DNA of 64,000 nt from assembly GCF_015223355.1 (NCBI RefSeq), contig NZ_JADFFK010000001.1, positions 558,001 to 622,000 on the forward strand. Direction: 5' to 3'. The notes beneath the pieces are model-generated. The model made no database searches. It saw nothing but the letters and a program-made list of their open reading frames with translations, and was not told the origin of the DNA. This document shows positions 32,854 to 40,583 of the stretch, piece after piece. The position numbers and the translations under genes are program-made. The number at the start of each line of letters is the position of its first letter. Position 1 is the stretch's first letter. This DNA is from Salipiger mangrovisoli (lineage in GTDB: Bacteria > Pseudomonadota > Alphaproteobacteria > Rhodobacterales > Rhodobacteraceae).

Positions 32854-33228
32854 ATGGACTTCCTCAAAAGCATTCTCGCCAGCCCCGAGCTGGTCAACGC
32901 CCTGGTCGGTCTCTTCGGCCTCATCCTGATGCTGATCATCAACCGCGGGGCAGGGGCGGTCGAGGCCTTCACCGGCATCAGGATCGAGGCGGCGGCACGT
33001 GAGGCTCTGCATTCGGCGATCAAGTCAGGGGTCGAGGCCGCGCTGCTCGAAGGGCCGAACGCGGGCTTCGAGGTGATCAAGGCCCATGCCATCTACCATG
33101 CCCAGCAGTCCGTCCCGGATGCGATCAAGCGGCTGGTGCCCGGTGATGGCGTCCTCGATCGCATCGCGCTGCGCTACTACCGCGAGGCCATGGCCCGCGC
33201 GGGCGTGCAGATCCCCGAGGCGGCCTGA
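32854..33228 (+). CDS. Holin-like protein (LL-H type)
   Basis: A 124-residue protein from ATG 32854, eight bases after AAAGGA. One transmembrane helix near the N-terminus (ALVGLFGLILMLIINRG, about residues 15-31) is followed by a long amphipathic helical domain (GIRIEAAAREALHSAIKSG...). This matches LL-H-type phage holins in layout and it lies directly behind the endolysin. It would form the membrane lesion that releases or activates the endolysin. Confidence 0.65.
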   Translation: MDFLKSILASPELVNALVGLFGLILMLIINRGAGAVEAFTGIRIEAAAREALHSAIKSGVEAALLEGPNAGFEVIKAHAIYHAQQSVPDAIKRLVPGDGVLDRIALRYYREAMARAGVQIPEAA

Positions 33229-33286
33229 TCCGCCTCGGACTTTCCGCATCCGCCCCTGATGGGGCTCACTCTGAAAGGGTTTCGCC

Positions 33287-33571
33287 ATGGCCTTCCACGG
33301 CAACAAAGACGTCAACGCGGACGAGGTCGCGCTGCTGACCGACAATGATGTGACCTCAATCACCGTGCAGAACCAGACCGGCTACACGGTGCGCCTCATC
33401 GGGGCGGCCGACGCGACGCCTCCGGCCGCTGATGCGGCTGGCCTCGAGCTTGCGCCCGGTGCCGTGGTGCTGAACGAGGCACTCGCCGATCTCTTCCCTG
33501 GCATCGCCGCCGTGCGGGTGTTCGCCGTTGGCGTGACCGGCAGCGGCCGCCTGATGGTGTCCCATGCGTAA
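33287..33571 (+). CDS. Hypothetical phage protein before the SGNH esterase
   Basis: A 94-residue protein after a GAAAGGG ribosome site. The sequence is beta-rich (EVALLTDNDVTSITVQNQTGYTVRLIGA, then VRVFAVGVTGSGRLMVSHA) with no signal peptide or membrane segment. It overlaps the esterase gene by eight bases, so the two are probably co-translated. It may be a virion-surface or fibre-associated partner of the esterase, which is inference only. Confidence 0.55.
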   Translation: MAFHGNKDVNADEVALLTDNDVTSITVQNQTGYTVRLIGAADATPPAADAAGLELAPGAVVLNEALADLFPGIAAVRVFAVGVTGSGRLMVSHA

Positions 33572-34895
33572 GGTTGCGCTGACCAGCTTCGGGCGTGCCC
33601 GCTTCGGCGGGCACCGGCGGTTGCGAGGCAGCACAGTTCTGCCTCCAATCGCCCCCCTGGCGAGCCTGCTTACCTCCGCGCGAGGCACCTTCGACGACAC
33701 ATCGGGCATGGATGTGCGGACCAACTGGGATGTGAGTGGCGGCAAGGCCGTCTGCCTCGGGGCCAGCACGAACGATTTGCGGATTGCGTTCGACACGCCG
33801 ACCCAGGCGGGCAGGGCGACGGTCACCAAGTTCGACGCCGTGATCCCCAGCAGCAACCTCAAGATCAACCTCGGCGGAAACGGCTCCAAGAGCGGTCGCA
33901 CGCTCTCTGAAGAGTGGATGGCGTTCCAGTACTACTCGGCTGCGGAGATGGTGAACAGTTACCCTCGCTTGCAACTCGTGCCGGGAACCACGGGCGTGCC
34001 CTTCGAGATCGACAACGTTGAGATCTATGACCTCGGAGACGTGGATCCGAGCGTTGCGCCCTGCGACGTGATCATCGTCGGAGGTGACAGCAACAGCGCC
34101 AATGCGACCTCGGAGAAATTCGGCGTCGATATAGGTAGCGCCGAAAGGGAAACCCCCTTCGATCCCCGCATCTGGTACATGCCGCACCTTCGCGTGACGG
34201 GCATCTACGGCAATACTGGCTCCGTCCGCCACGTCCCGCAGCCTTGCATCGAGCCGGTGGTTACGGTGGAAGCCGTGCGCATGTCCCCGGTTCACGCCGT
34301 CGCTGGCCGGTTGGTCGAATGGTCCGCAGCGCGGGGCAGGCCCCTCCTGGTGATGGCGATGGGCGATCCAGGCTCGGGTCTGATGAACACGGAGGACTGG
34401 CGCTCCGACAGTGCCGTCGCGACCACCGGCGGGCGCATGTGGAACGAGTTGGTCGCGATGAAGGCGGCGGTCGACGCACTCGGCCCGGCGCATGAGATTG
34501 TAGGTACGGTTTGGTCGATGGGCGCCAACGACCGCTACAACGCGGGCAGTGTCAATGCCTATGACTCGGCGCACCTGCCGGTCTACTCGAAGTTCTTCGC
34601 GGACGTGCGGGCGCTGGTGGGCGACATCCCGATGGTGCTCTGGAACATCGGCGACCAACTGGTCCGCAACGCCCAGACCTCCGGCAACCTCGGCTTCGGC
34701 ATCTACATGCAGGACTGGCTCGCCCGGTTCGACAAGGACAGCGGCCACAGCAGCGCGATCGACCGCCTCACGGTGGTCCATCCGCAGGACGGGAACCAAC
34801 TCGCAGGTGATGATGACCCCCACTACAACGCGCATGGGATGCAGCAGAATGGGCGAGATGCCGGGGATGCGCTGCGCGCGCTCCTCGAAGGTTGA
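33564..34895 (+). CDS. SGNH/GDSL-type esterase (phage)
   Basis: A 443-residue protein. The C-terminal two thirds carries SGNH hydrolase blocks: GGDSNSAN with nucleophile Ser176, then VWSMGANDRYN (G-x-N-D, about 314-324) and a final DDPHYNAHGM supplying Asp and His (about 417-425). The N-terminal 165 residues are a beta-rich domain that could be a binding module. SGNH enzymes on phage particles remove acetyl or similar groups from surface polysaccharide; here the substrate is unknown. The position after the lysis genes suggests a virion or conversion role. Confidence 0.75.
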   Translation: MRKVALTSFGRARFGGHRRLRGSTVLPPIAPLASLLTSARGTFDDTSGMDVRTNWDVSGGKAVCLGASTNDLRIAFDTPTQAGRATVTKFDAVIPSSNLKINLGGNGSKSGRTLSEEWMAFQYYSAAEMVNSYPRLQLVPGTTGVPFEIDNVEIYDLGDVDPSVAPCDVIIVGGDSNSANATSEKFGVDIGSAERETPFDPRIWYMPHLRVTGIYGNTGSVRHVPQPCIEPVVTVEAVRMSPVHAVAGRLVEWSAARGRPLLVMAMGDPGSGLMNTEDWRSDSAVATTGGRMWNELVAMKAAVDALGPAHEIVGTVWSMGANDRYNAGSVNAYDSAHLPVYSKFFADVRALVGDIPMVLWNIGDQLVRNAQTSGNLGFGIYMQDWLARFDKDSGHSSAIDRLTVVHPQDGNQLAGDDDPHYNAHGMQQNGRDAGDALRALLEG

Positions 34896-34920
34896 CGACA
34901 TGGGGGCGTGATGACGGCGG

Positions 34921-35271
34921 GTGGAGTTGGTCCTCGCTCGCCTTACGTCCTATCTGCGCCCCATGTGGACGCGAAGAAGAACAGTGGTAGCGGGCAGGAC
35001 GGACGGCGGCAACGACTGGAGGGTCTACAAGGATCGGCAGCCGGTGGGGCGGGTCTATGCCACGCACATCAGCGACCCGGCGCTCCGGTGGATATGGGTG
35101 GTCCAAGTCGGGCAGGTGGGGCAGGGATATGCGCCCGATCTGCCCGAAGCGCTTGAGGAAGTCCGCCGGCGCTTCGGCTGCTGCGGGTTCGCTAGACTGG
35201 TGGCGAGTGTCAGCGCGCCCGGACAATTCGCTTCTCCGCCCAAGGAGGGGCGACTTTCATGTCTTGAGTGA
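34921..35271 (+). CDS. Small conserved-type protein of unknown function
   Basis: A 116-residue frame from GTG 34921. The core NDWRVYKDRQPVGRVYATHISDPALRWIWVVQVGQVGQGYAPDLPEALEEVRRRF is the pattern of short phage proteins in alphaproteobacteria that describe themselves only as hypothetical. The last 20 residues overlap an opposite-strand small gene (35210-35380) and look non-native, so the gene may be truncated or frameshifted near 35190. The start is uncertain. Confidence 0.45.
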   Translation: MELVLARLTSYLRPMWTRRRTVVAGRTDGGNDWRVYKDRQPVGRVYATHISDPALRWIWVVQVGQVGQGYAPDLPEALEEVRRRFGCCGFARLVASVSAPGQFASPPKEGRLSCLE

Positions 35272-35380
35272 TCGGGTAGTTCATGTGGTACTCGAAATCG
35301 CCATATCGACGGTCATAGATCCCCCAGTCGCACACATACTCGACGCGGTATCCTGCTAGTTTCATGAGACCCTTGATCAT
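35210..35380 (-). CDS. Small phage-type protein (56 aa)
   Basis: A minus-strand frame from ATG 35380 (or 35365) to TGA at 35210-35212, with GAAGG eight bases before the first ATG. The product (MIKGLMKLAGYRVEYVCDWG... MKVAPPWAEKRIVRAR) is rich in Tyr, Trp and charged residues and is compositionally like a folded protein, unlike the shadows around it. No family recognised. It overlaps the 3' end of the plus-strand gene. Confidence 0.45.
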   Translation of the reverse strand: MIKGLMKLAGYRVEYVCDWGIYDRRYGDFEYHMNYPITQDMKVAPPWAEKRIVRAR

Positions 35381-35555
35381 TGCTCATACCTTCAAACCGT
35401 TTACTTGCCCGGCGTACAAAACAATGCGCTGGAGCCTAACTGCTACATCGTGCGCGACCGTCGCACGAGCTCCGAGGATGGGTGGGGAACGGCGCAGAGG
35501 AGCGATCTCGCTATCCATCAGGGTAGCGTTTGACTTCAGTAGAGCCGCTCGCTGC

Positions 35556-35570
35556 GCGGGTTTTCTGGAC
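35556..35570 (+). repeat. Dispersed short repeat, copy 1
   Basis: GCGGGTTTTCTGGAC, followed by AAGGCCGTTCGGCTGC. The same motif occurs at 40024-40038 and, with two changes, at 40386-40400. It may be the decayed end of a mobile element or a genome-wide intergenic repeat of this group. Confidence 0.4.
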
Positions 35571-35828
35571 AAGGCCGTTCGGCTGCTTGCAGCCCCTTGC
35601 AGACGAACGTGCGAAGCTCACCATGCCCACACGTCTCGCCCAAAAGCCGGTGAATATTCTGACAGCTGAGTAAGTGCCGCGGGCATGCCAAGAAGAGCCG
35701 TCGGGGTAAGGTGATCACCTCCGTAGAGTTGGCGTGTGTAACCGCTGGGCACCTCTCCCTAAAATTCTACACGCGCGAGCCTGTCTTTTGGCTTTCGAAG
35801 CGACAAGAGCATCATTAACTTACGGCGA

Positions 35829-35842
35829 AACTTTGTAAAGTT
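35829..35842 (+). promoter_or_regulatory. Palindrome at the SIR2 gene start
   Basis: AACTTT-GT-AAAGTT is a 14-base inverted repeat ending just before the AAGG ribosome site. It could be an operator or a small RNA hairpin limiting translation of a toxic effector. Inference. Confidence 0.35.
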
Positions 35843-35855
35843 AAGGCCTGCGTAA

Positions 35856-38831
35856 ATGATGAGAATATTCGACGATGTCTTCCCGGGGAATGCTTCGGTG
35901 TTTGCGAAGCTGTTGGAAGCTATGGAGCAAGGAGAAATGTTGGCCTTCACGGGTGCGGGTACTAGTATGCCTAAGTTTCCGTCTTGGCCGGCTCTTGTCC
36001 GTACCCTAATAACAACAGCAAAGACAGAGGGTAGAATATCGGACTTGGATGCCCAAGCACTTCTCGAAGAAACGACGGACCTCCTCTACGTGGTTGACGA
36101 ATTCGTGCGAGCCTATGGAGACGCTCAGGCGCGTAAAAAAATATCAAATATATTTCGTGCGAATGACTGTCAGACTAAGGCGCACGAACTTATCGCATCC
36201 ACATCCTTCTCTAAATTCTTGACCCTAAATTATGATCTTGGTCTTGAGTCATCTATGTCATCTCTTTTGGGGGCGCATATAGGGAGTATATCGGGGAGCC
36301 AAGATGCGGAAACGCTTGAGTGGGAACGGAAAGATGCTAAATTATCAATCCCTCCAATTCTGCACTGGCACGGACATGTCAACGATGTCAGTAGTATAAT
36401 TTTGAGTGGCGATGATTACCAAGGGTATTATCGTGAAGAATCGAAGGAAGATCTTCTAAGGGGAATCTTTAGAAATTCGAGAGTGCTAGCGCTGGGTTTT
36501 GGGTTCTCCGATCCATTTGTTGTTAACGCTCTCGAGAGTGTTATGAGGCCTCTATCTGGCGAGACTGCACACTTTGCGGTGGTTGGAGTCGATGTGGCAA
36601 AGCAATTCAATGCAGTTCTAGAAAGACGTAAGTTTTCTGTCAAATATAAGATGGAGGTAATATTTTACCCGGTAGATAACGCAGGTCCAAATCCTCACGA
36701 AGGCCTTCTGAAGGTCTTGGAGGTGCTCAGCTCCCGTTTCCCGAGGTCAAAAAAAGAGCGCGGTATCGTAGAGGATCAGCCGAAGCGTGCGAGCACTCAG
36801 GTTAGTTATCAAAGCAGCCTCTTTAGTATTGGCGCCAAGAAGATATATTGTGATCCTAATCTTTGGGAAATAGATGCTTCATGTGGGAGTGGGGTTGAGA
36901 GAAATGTACCAATCTCGGAGGTGGTAAGCTCTTCTCAGCACATTGCTATATCGGCGCCTCACGAATATGGATTGACTAACGTCGGTAGAAGAATTGTCGA
37001 TGAGAGGAATGCTTCAGGTCGGCGATCGATTTTTAAGATCGCTGCTGATCTACCAAAATATCGGAAGAAAATTGAGCAAGACGAAGAGTTTTCGGAATTC
37101 AATGGAGAGAGCGAGTTCTCTGTCGTCATTGATGGGTTTTCCTCGGTCGATCATCAGAGGCTCTTGCGGGAGCTTACATCAACTTTTCCGAAGGTGTCTT
37201 TGGTTGTTCTACAGCGAAATGTCTTTGGTTCCGAGGACTTTAATGAGGAGCTTTTGGAACTCGGATTTCGTAGGATCCATTTGCGCGGTTTGACGCGACC
37301 CAATATTAGAGAGATCGTTGAGGTCGTTGCCTCCGGCGTAAATACTGACACACGGTCCGCCATCGTTGAGAAGGTATATTCCGACCTTCTGCAACTCTGC
37401 ATCCCGCTGACGCCTTCAAATGTTATTATATATGCGAGCGTCTTGTGCCGAGATGGCGCATTTTCTCCGGTGTCGCGGCTTCACATCGTCGAAAGGTTCA
37501 TTGTTGAAGCTTTGGCGCGCCCCAGCGACGCATACTCTGATGCGTTTAACTCTGAGAATAAAGTTGATTTAATTTCGAAGTTCGCCTTCCAACTTTTTGA
37601 CGAGAACAGGTCCACTTTCTCCCTTTCTGAATGGAGAGAATATTGCCGACAGTACAAATCAGATAACTTTGTCGACTTTCAGGGTGTCGAAATTCTCGGC
37701 GACTTGAAGCTTGGAAAGATTGTGTCGGAGGAATTTGGTGTATATCGATTTAGATACAAGATGTTCTTCAGTTATTTTGTGGGGCATTACATTTCATCTC
37801 GTCCCGAAGTACTGGATACGTGCCTAGCGGAGGACCGTCATTTTGAACTCGATGGCCTCATTGAGGTGCTCTGCGGAATACTTGCGGACTCGAGTAAGGT
37901 GATCTCTCGTATTTCTCTGCAACTTGATCGCGCCTTCGGGGATTTCTATGAGAAGTATCCTATATCTGGACTCGATTTGCATGAGCAGGCGACATGGATT
38001 ATATCAGCTGATGAACCAAAGCATTGGGAAGAGCTGGCAAAGCAGATAGAGAGTGGTCCGGCGAATAGCTCTGAGTTGGATAAGCTGAAGAGTTCCATTC
38101 AGGCTGAAAGGAGAACTGACGACCAGAAGATATCCATCATGAAATTTATGGCGTCTGAGAAGAACGTGTCTATGATTGGCGGAGCTTTGAGAACCGCCGT
38201 AGAAAGCTCTAAGTCTGCCAGCGGCATAGTTAAGCTAGCGGCGGCTAGATCGGTCCTTAAGGTTAATAAGCTGGCATACGAGGTAGCGACAGTCTTCGCA
38301 CCACTGATCGCCGAAGAAAAGCACTTTTCGTGGAACGGATTTACTTACGTCAACCTTATTGAGGGTCCAACGGAAATTTCCAAAGATTCTGAAGAAGGGT
38401 CGGAAGTCATGTTGAGTATGGTAACTTTCGCGCTACCGGTCTCAATATCAAAAGGCATCGCCACGCACTTCGGAAGCCGAAAGCTTGGTCAGTTGTTTCT
38501 TGAAATATCCCGCACTGGGAGTGGCAGTAAGTACGAACGCCTGATAAATTTTAGACTTATTATTACGAGCAAGCCTGCTGGTTGGAAACAGGCGGCTCAG
38601 AACTTGATTATAACCTTCGCAAAGGATGATCTTTATTTGAGGCATATGACGGAGGTGGCCTTTGATCAGTTCAAAAATGAGATTAACACGGAGTCTGATC
38701 GGAAGGTTCTTAAGGAAATTATAACCTTTATTAGGTTAAGGAGGGATAGCAAGAAGAAAATTCCGAGCAAAACTGATGTAAAGAATGCTCTTGGAAAAAT
38801 GGACAAAGCAGGCATTTGGAGCGGCTACTAG
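35856..38831 (+). CDS. SIR2-domain protein with degenerate P-loop (STAND-like) domain: candidate anti-phage effector
   Basis: A 991-residue soluble protein. Residues about 20-295 are a SIR2 domain: AFTGAGTS (30-37), TLNYD with Asn125 (123-127), LHWHGHVND with His172 (169-177) and ALGFGFSDPF (212-221). Asn and His match the catalytic pair of NAD-cleaving defence SIR2 domains (ThsA, DSR2). Residues about 360-430 resemble an NTPase core, but the Walker A is degenerate (SAPHEYGLTN, no GKT/S); VVIDGF (423-428) is Walker B-like. The rest is helical. The gene is clearly more AT-rich than its surroundings, suggesting transfer. Probably NAD depletion on phage sensing, as inference. Confidence 0.75.
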   Translation: MMRIFDDVFPGNASVFAKLLEAMEQGEMLAFTGAGTSMPKFPSWPALVRTLITTAKTEGRISDLDAQALLEETTDLLYVVDEFVRAYGDAQARKKISNIFRANDCQTKAHELIASTSFSKFLTLNYDLGLESSMSSLLGAHIGSISGSQDAETLEWERKDAKLSIPPILHWHGHVNDVSSIILSGDDYQGYYREESKEDLLRGIFRNSRVLALGFGFSDPFVVNALESVMRPLSGETAHFAVVGVDVAKQFNAVLERRKFSVKYKMEVIFYPVDNAGPNPHEGLLKVLEVLSSRFPRSKKERGIVEDQPKRASTQVSYQSSLFSIGAKKIYCDPNLWEIDASCGSGVERNVPISEVVSSSQHIAISAPHEYGLTNVGRRIVDERNASGRRSIFKIAADLPKYRKKIEQDEEFSEFNGESEFSVVIDGFSSVDHQRLLRELTSTFPKVSLVVLQRNVFGSEDFNEELLELGFRRIHLRGLTRPNIREIVEVVASGVNTDTRSAIVEKVYSDLLQLCIPLTPSNVIIYASVLCRDGAFSPVSRLHIVERFIVEALARPSDAYSDAFNSENKVDLISKFAFQLFDENRSTFSLSEWREYCRQYKSDNFVDFQGVEILGDLKLGKIVSEEFGVYRFRYKMFFSYFVGHYISSRPEVLDTCLAEDRHFELDGLIEVLCGILADSSKVISRISLQLDRAFGDFYEKYPISGLDLHEQATWIISADEPKHWEELAKQIESGPANSSELDKLKSSIQAERRTDDQKISIMKFMASEKNVSMIGGALRTAVESSKSASGIVKLAAARSVLKVNKLAYEVATVFAPLIAEEKHFSWNGFTYVNLIEGPTEISKDSEEGSEVMLSMVTFALPVSISKGIATHFGSRKLGQLFLEISRTGSGSKYERLINFRLIITSKPAGWKQAAQNLIITFAKDDLYLRHMTEVAFDQFKNEINTESDRKVLKEIITFIRLRRDSKKKIPSKTDVKNALGKMDKAGIWSGY

Positions 38832-39179
38832 TAGGACACCTACAGGATTTGGTCTCTCTTGAGTCTGCATTTCTAGAACCCGCGCATCGTCGTCGCACCG
38901 TCCGAGTCCTTTCTTTCGGAGTGGGTTGCGCAACACCTTTTATCACCCATACGGTCCGAACGAAAATTTAGACCTGCATTTGGGCCCTGGTGCTAAAGAT
39001 GTGGCGGCATGCGATGGGCGGACTATGAAATTCCGTCCAACCCGCGAGGCGCATCAACCCTCTGTAGTCTGAGATGTCTGGGCTGCACGGGTGCAGCGGT
39101 GAACGACAGTTATCTGCGCCTTGCTGCCGGTCGAGCCAGGCCCCGCGCACGGCTGATGTCAGCCCTTTCACGACATTCG
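38832..39179. other. Non-coding or decayed segment after the SIR2 gene
   Basis: No frame here has a ribosome site or sensible composition. It may contain the lost 3' part of the integrase remnant that reads leftwards from 39641, but I cannot recognise catalytic tyrosine-recombinase motifs. Confidence 0.35.
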
Positions 39180-39641
39180 GTCCGGCGTCAGCGCCGCCAA
39201 TTGCATACCGGCTTGGTCAGTCAGGTTGGAGGCGGCCGAAGAGCTGGATAACCTCTTGGCTTCCTCGCGCAAATGCCTGTTTGGGATGCGAACCTTTGCT
39301 TTCAACCCGCGCGTGGTCGCGCCAATCCTCGCGTTGGAACGAGTGCCACAGGTGTTCGAGGCGAGTCCGAAAGCCACCTGCCCGCGTCCAAGGTCCAGGG
39401 CGGGGCCCAAGCACTTCTGGATGTATCGTTTGTCTTTCGTCAGTATCCGAGCAGTCCAGTTGCAGATGCGGCCGTCGGGACGGTGGATCCCGAGGTGCCT
39501 GCATCGGAGAAGAGAATGCCAATAGGGTGTCTCGCGAAACCTCAGGGCTGTGATCGCCCCTTCATTCGCAAAAGGGCACCCTTCGATTGCGTCGAGGGCT
39601 GTGGGGGGAATGAGCTCGGAAAAAGTCGGCGGAGAGATCAT
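39180..39641 (-). pseudogene. Truncated, frameshifted integrase (tyrosine recombinase N-terminal part)
   Basis: ATG 39641 has an excellent AAAGGAGG six bases upstream. The first 95 residues read RFRETPYWHSLLRCRHLGIH... NWTARILTKDKRYIQKCLGP-ALDLGRGQVAFG, the N-terminal style of Rhodobacterales site-specific integrases. After about 39370 the natural continuation (LEHLWHSFQREDWRDHA...) is in another frame, showing a frameshift. No catalytic R-H-R-Y part remains before about 39180. It is a relic of another integrative element, not the prophage's working integrase. Confidence 0.55.
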
Positions 39642-39758
39642 GGCAAGCCTCCTTTGTCCGCTTGGCTGCCAAGCTTATCCTATGCCGCATGACACGATCG
39701 TCGCGTCAGAAAACGACCGAGGCTTCCCTGCGATTTGGCCAACGAGAAAGCTGCCGCG

Positions 39759-39923
39759 CTATTTCGAACACGGCTTGTCTTGCTCTGCCGCACGGCTCCA
39801 GCCCTCGGACGCGGCTTCTTGTTCCACTCGCTCAAGAAAAAACCTTCTGGCCTTTTCGGTAAGCCCGTACCGGCTGATGTAGTCGGACATCACGTCGCTC
39901 AAGGACACGGTGTTCTTCATCAT
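39759..39923 (-). CDS. Small hypothetical protein (54 aa)
   Basis: ATG 39923 (or 39920) is preceded by GGGGAAGGAG with five to eight bases of spacing, a very strong ribosome site. The product (MMKNTVSLSDVMSDYISRYGLTEKARRFFLERVEQEAASEGWSR..., read in parts) is helical and charged, fitting a small regulator or antitoxin-like protein. No family recognised and no partner gene evident. Confidence 0.5.
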   Translation of the reverse strand: MMKNTVSLSDVMSDYISRYGLTEKARRFFLERVEQEAASEGWSRAAEQDKPCSK

Positions 39924-40023
39924 GGCGCTCCTTCCCCTCAGCTCAGCATATGGGTAAATGTTGAACGGAAGGTTAATCCAATGCTCGCCGCCCGCTGCAC
40001 CCAACCTGTGCTGAGCTGCCACT

Positions 40024-40038
40024 GCGGGTTTTCTGGAC
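40024..40038 (+). repeat. Dispersed short repeat, copy 2
   Basis: GCGGGTTTTCTGGAC, identical to 35556-35570, followed here by ACAGGCCTCGCGGCG. Lies upstream of the small membrane-protein gene. Confidence 0.4.
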
Positions 40039-40125
40039 ACAGGCCTCGCGGCGAAGTAGCCGCAACTCTTGGAAACGGATGTGCTCTGTCGTACGAAAAT
40101 TCAGTGTGTACGAGGGGATGAGGCG

Positions 40126-40353
40126 ATGTTCACGAAAATTGGCGGCGTTCTTGCTGGAATCGCGGTGCTTGCTGGCCTGGCAGCAATTGCCGGCGCTTAC
40201 TATTTTGCGCCTGAAATGTACTCACCCGACTTCAATAGGGCATCTCTAAAGCCGTATGGCCTCCTTTTTTGGCAAGGTGCTGGTTTGGTGTTCTTGGGGG
40301 TGGTGCTGGGCGTCCTGTGTGAGATTAGCAGGAAGCTCACAAAGCCCTCGTAG
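40126..40353 (+). CDS. Small two-helix membrane protein
   Basis: A 75-residue protein from ATG 40126 after GGGGATGAGG. Two hydrophobic segments: GGVLAGIAVLAGLAAIAGAYYFA (about 5-27) and GLLFWQGAGLVFLGVVLGVL (about 45-64), joined by a polar loop. A short basic tail follows. No family recognised; possible holin-like or conversion protein, unproven. Confidence 0.5.
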   Translation: MFTKIGGVLAGIAVLAGLAAIAGAYYFAPEMYSPDFNRASLKPYGLLFWQGAGLVFLGVVLGVLCEISRKLTKPS

Positions 40354-40385
40354 CGGAATCTTTCAGTTATTCTGATTTGTTTATG

Positions 40386-40400
40386 TCGGGTTTTCCGGAC
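40386..40400 (+). repeat. Dispersed short repeat, copy 3
   Basis: TCGGGTTTTCCGGAC, two differences from copies 1 and 2. It is followed by CGAGGCCGTCCGGCCGC, which resembles the flank of copy 1, so the shared unit is longer than the core. The surrounding gap (40354-40583) has no gene. Confidence 0.4.
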
Positions 40401-40583
40401 CGAGGCCGTCCGGCCGCTCCCAGCCCGAACTTGCCCTTCGCTCGGAAGTGCCTTGCTCAGCGAAGCGGAGCTCCATCGCGAGAGCGGCGCCGAGCAGTGT
40501 GCGGACGAAGATGACGTGACAATCAGAATGCTACGAGGCTGTTTAAAGGAAGTCTGATCCTACGAACAATCTTTGAGCGAACA

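Larger units (their letters stand above)
35381..35855. other. Intergenic region upstream of the SIR2 gene
   Basis: About 475 bases with no credible gene. It includes dispersed repeat copy 1 and a drop to AT-rich sequence from about 35755. The SIR2-gene promoter should lie between 35755 and 35840. Confidence 0.4.

Noticed and set aside
39074-39553. A 159-codon plus-strand frame
   Set aside because: Cys/Arg/Ser-rich shadow of the minus-strand integrase remnant, without a ribosome site.
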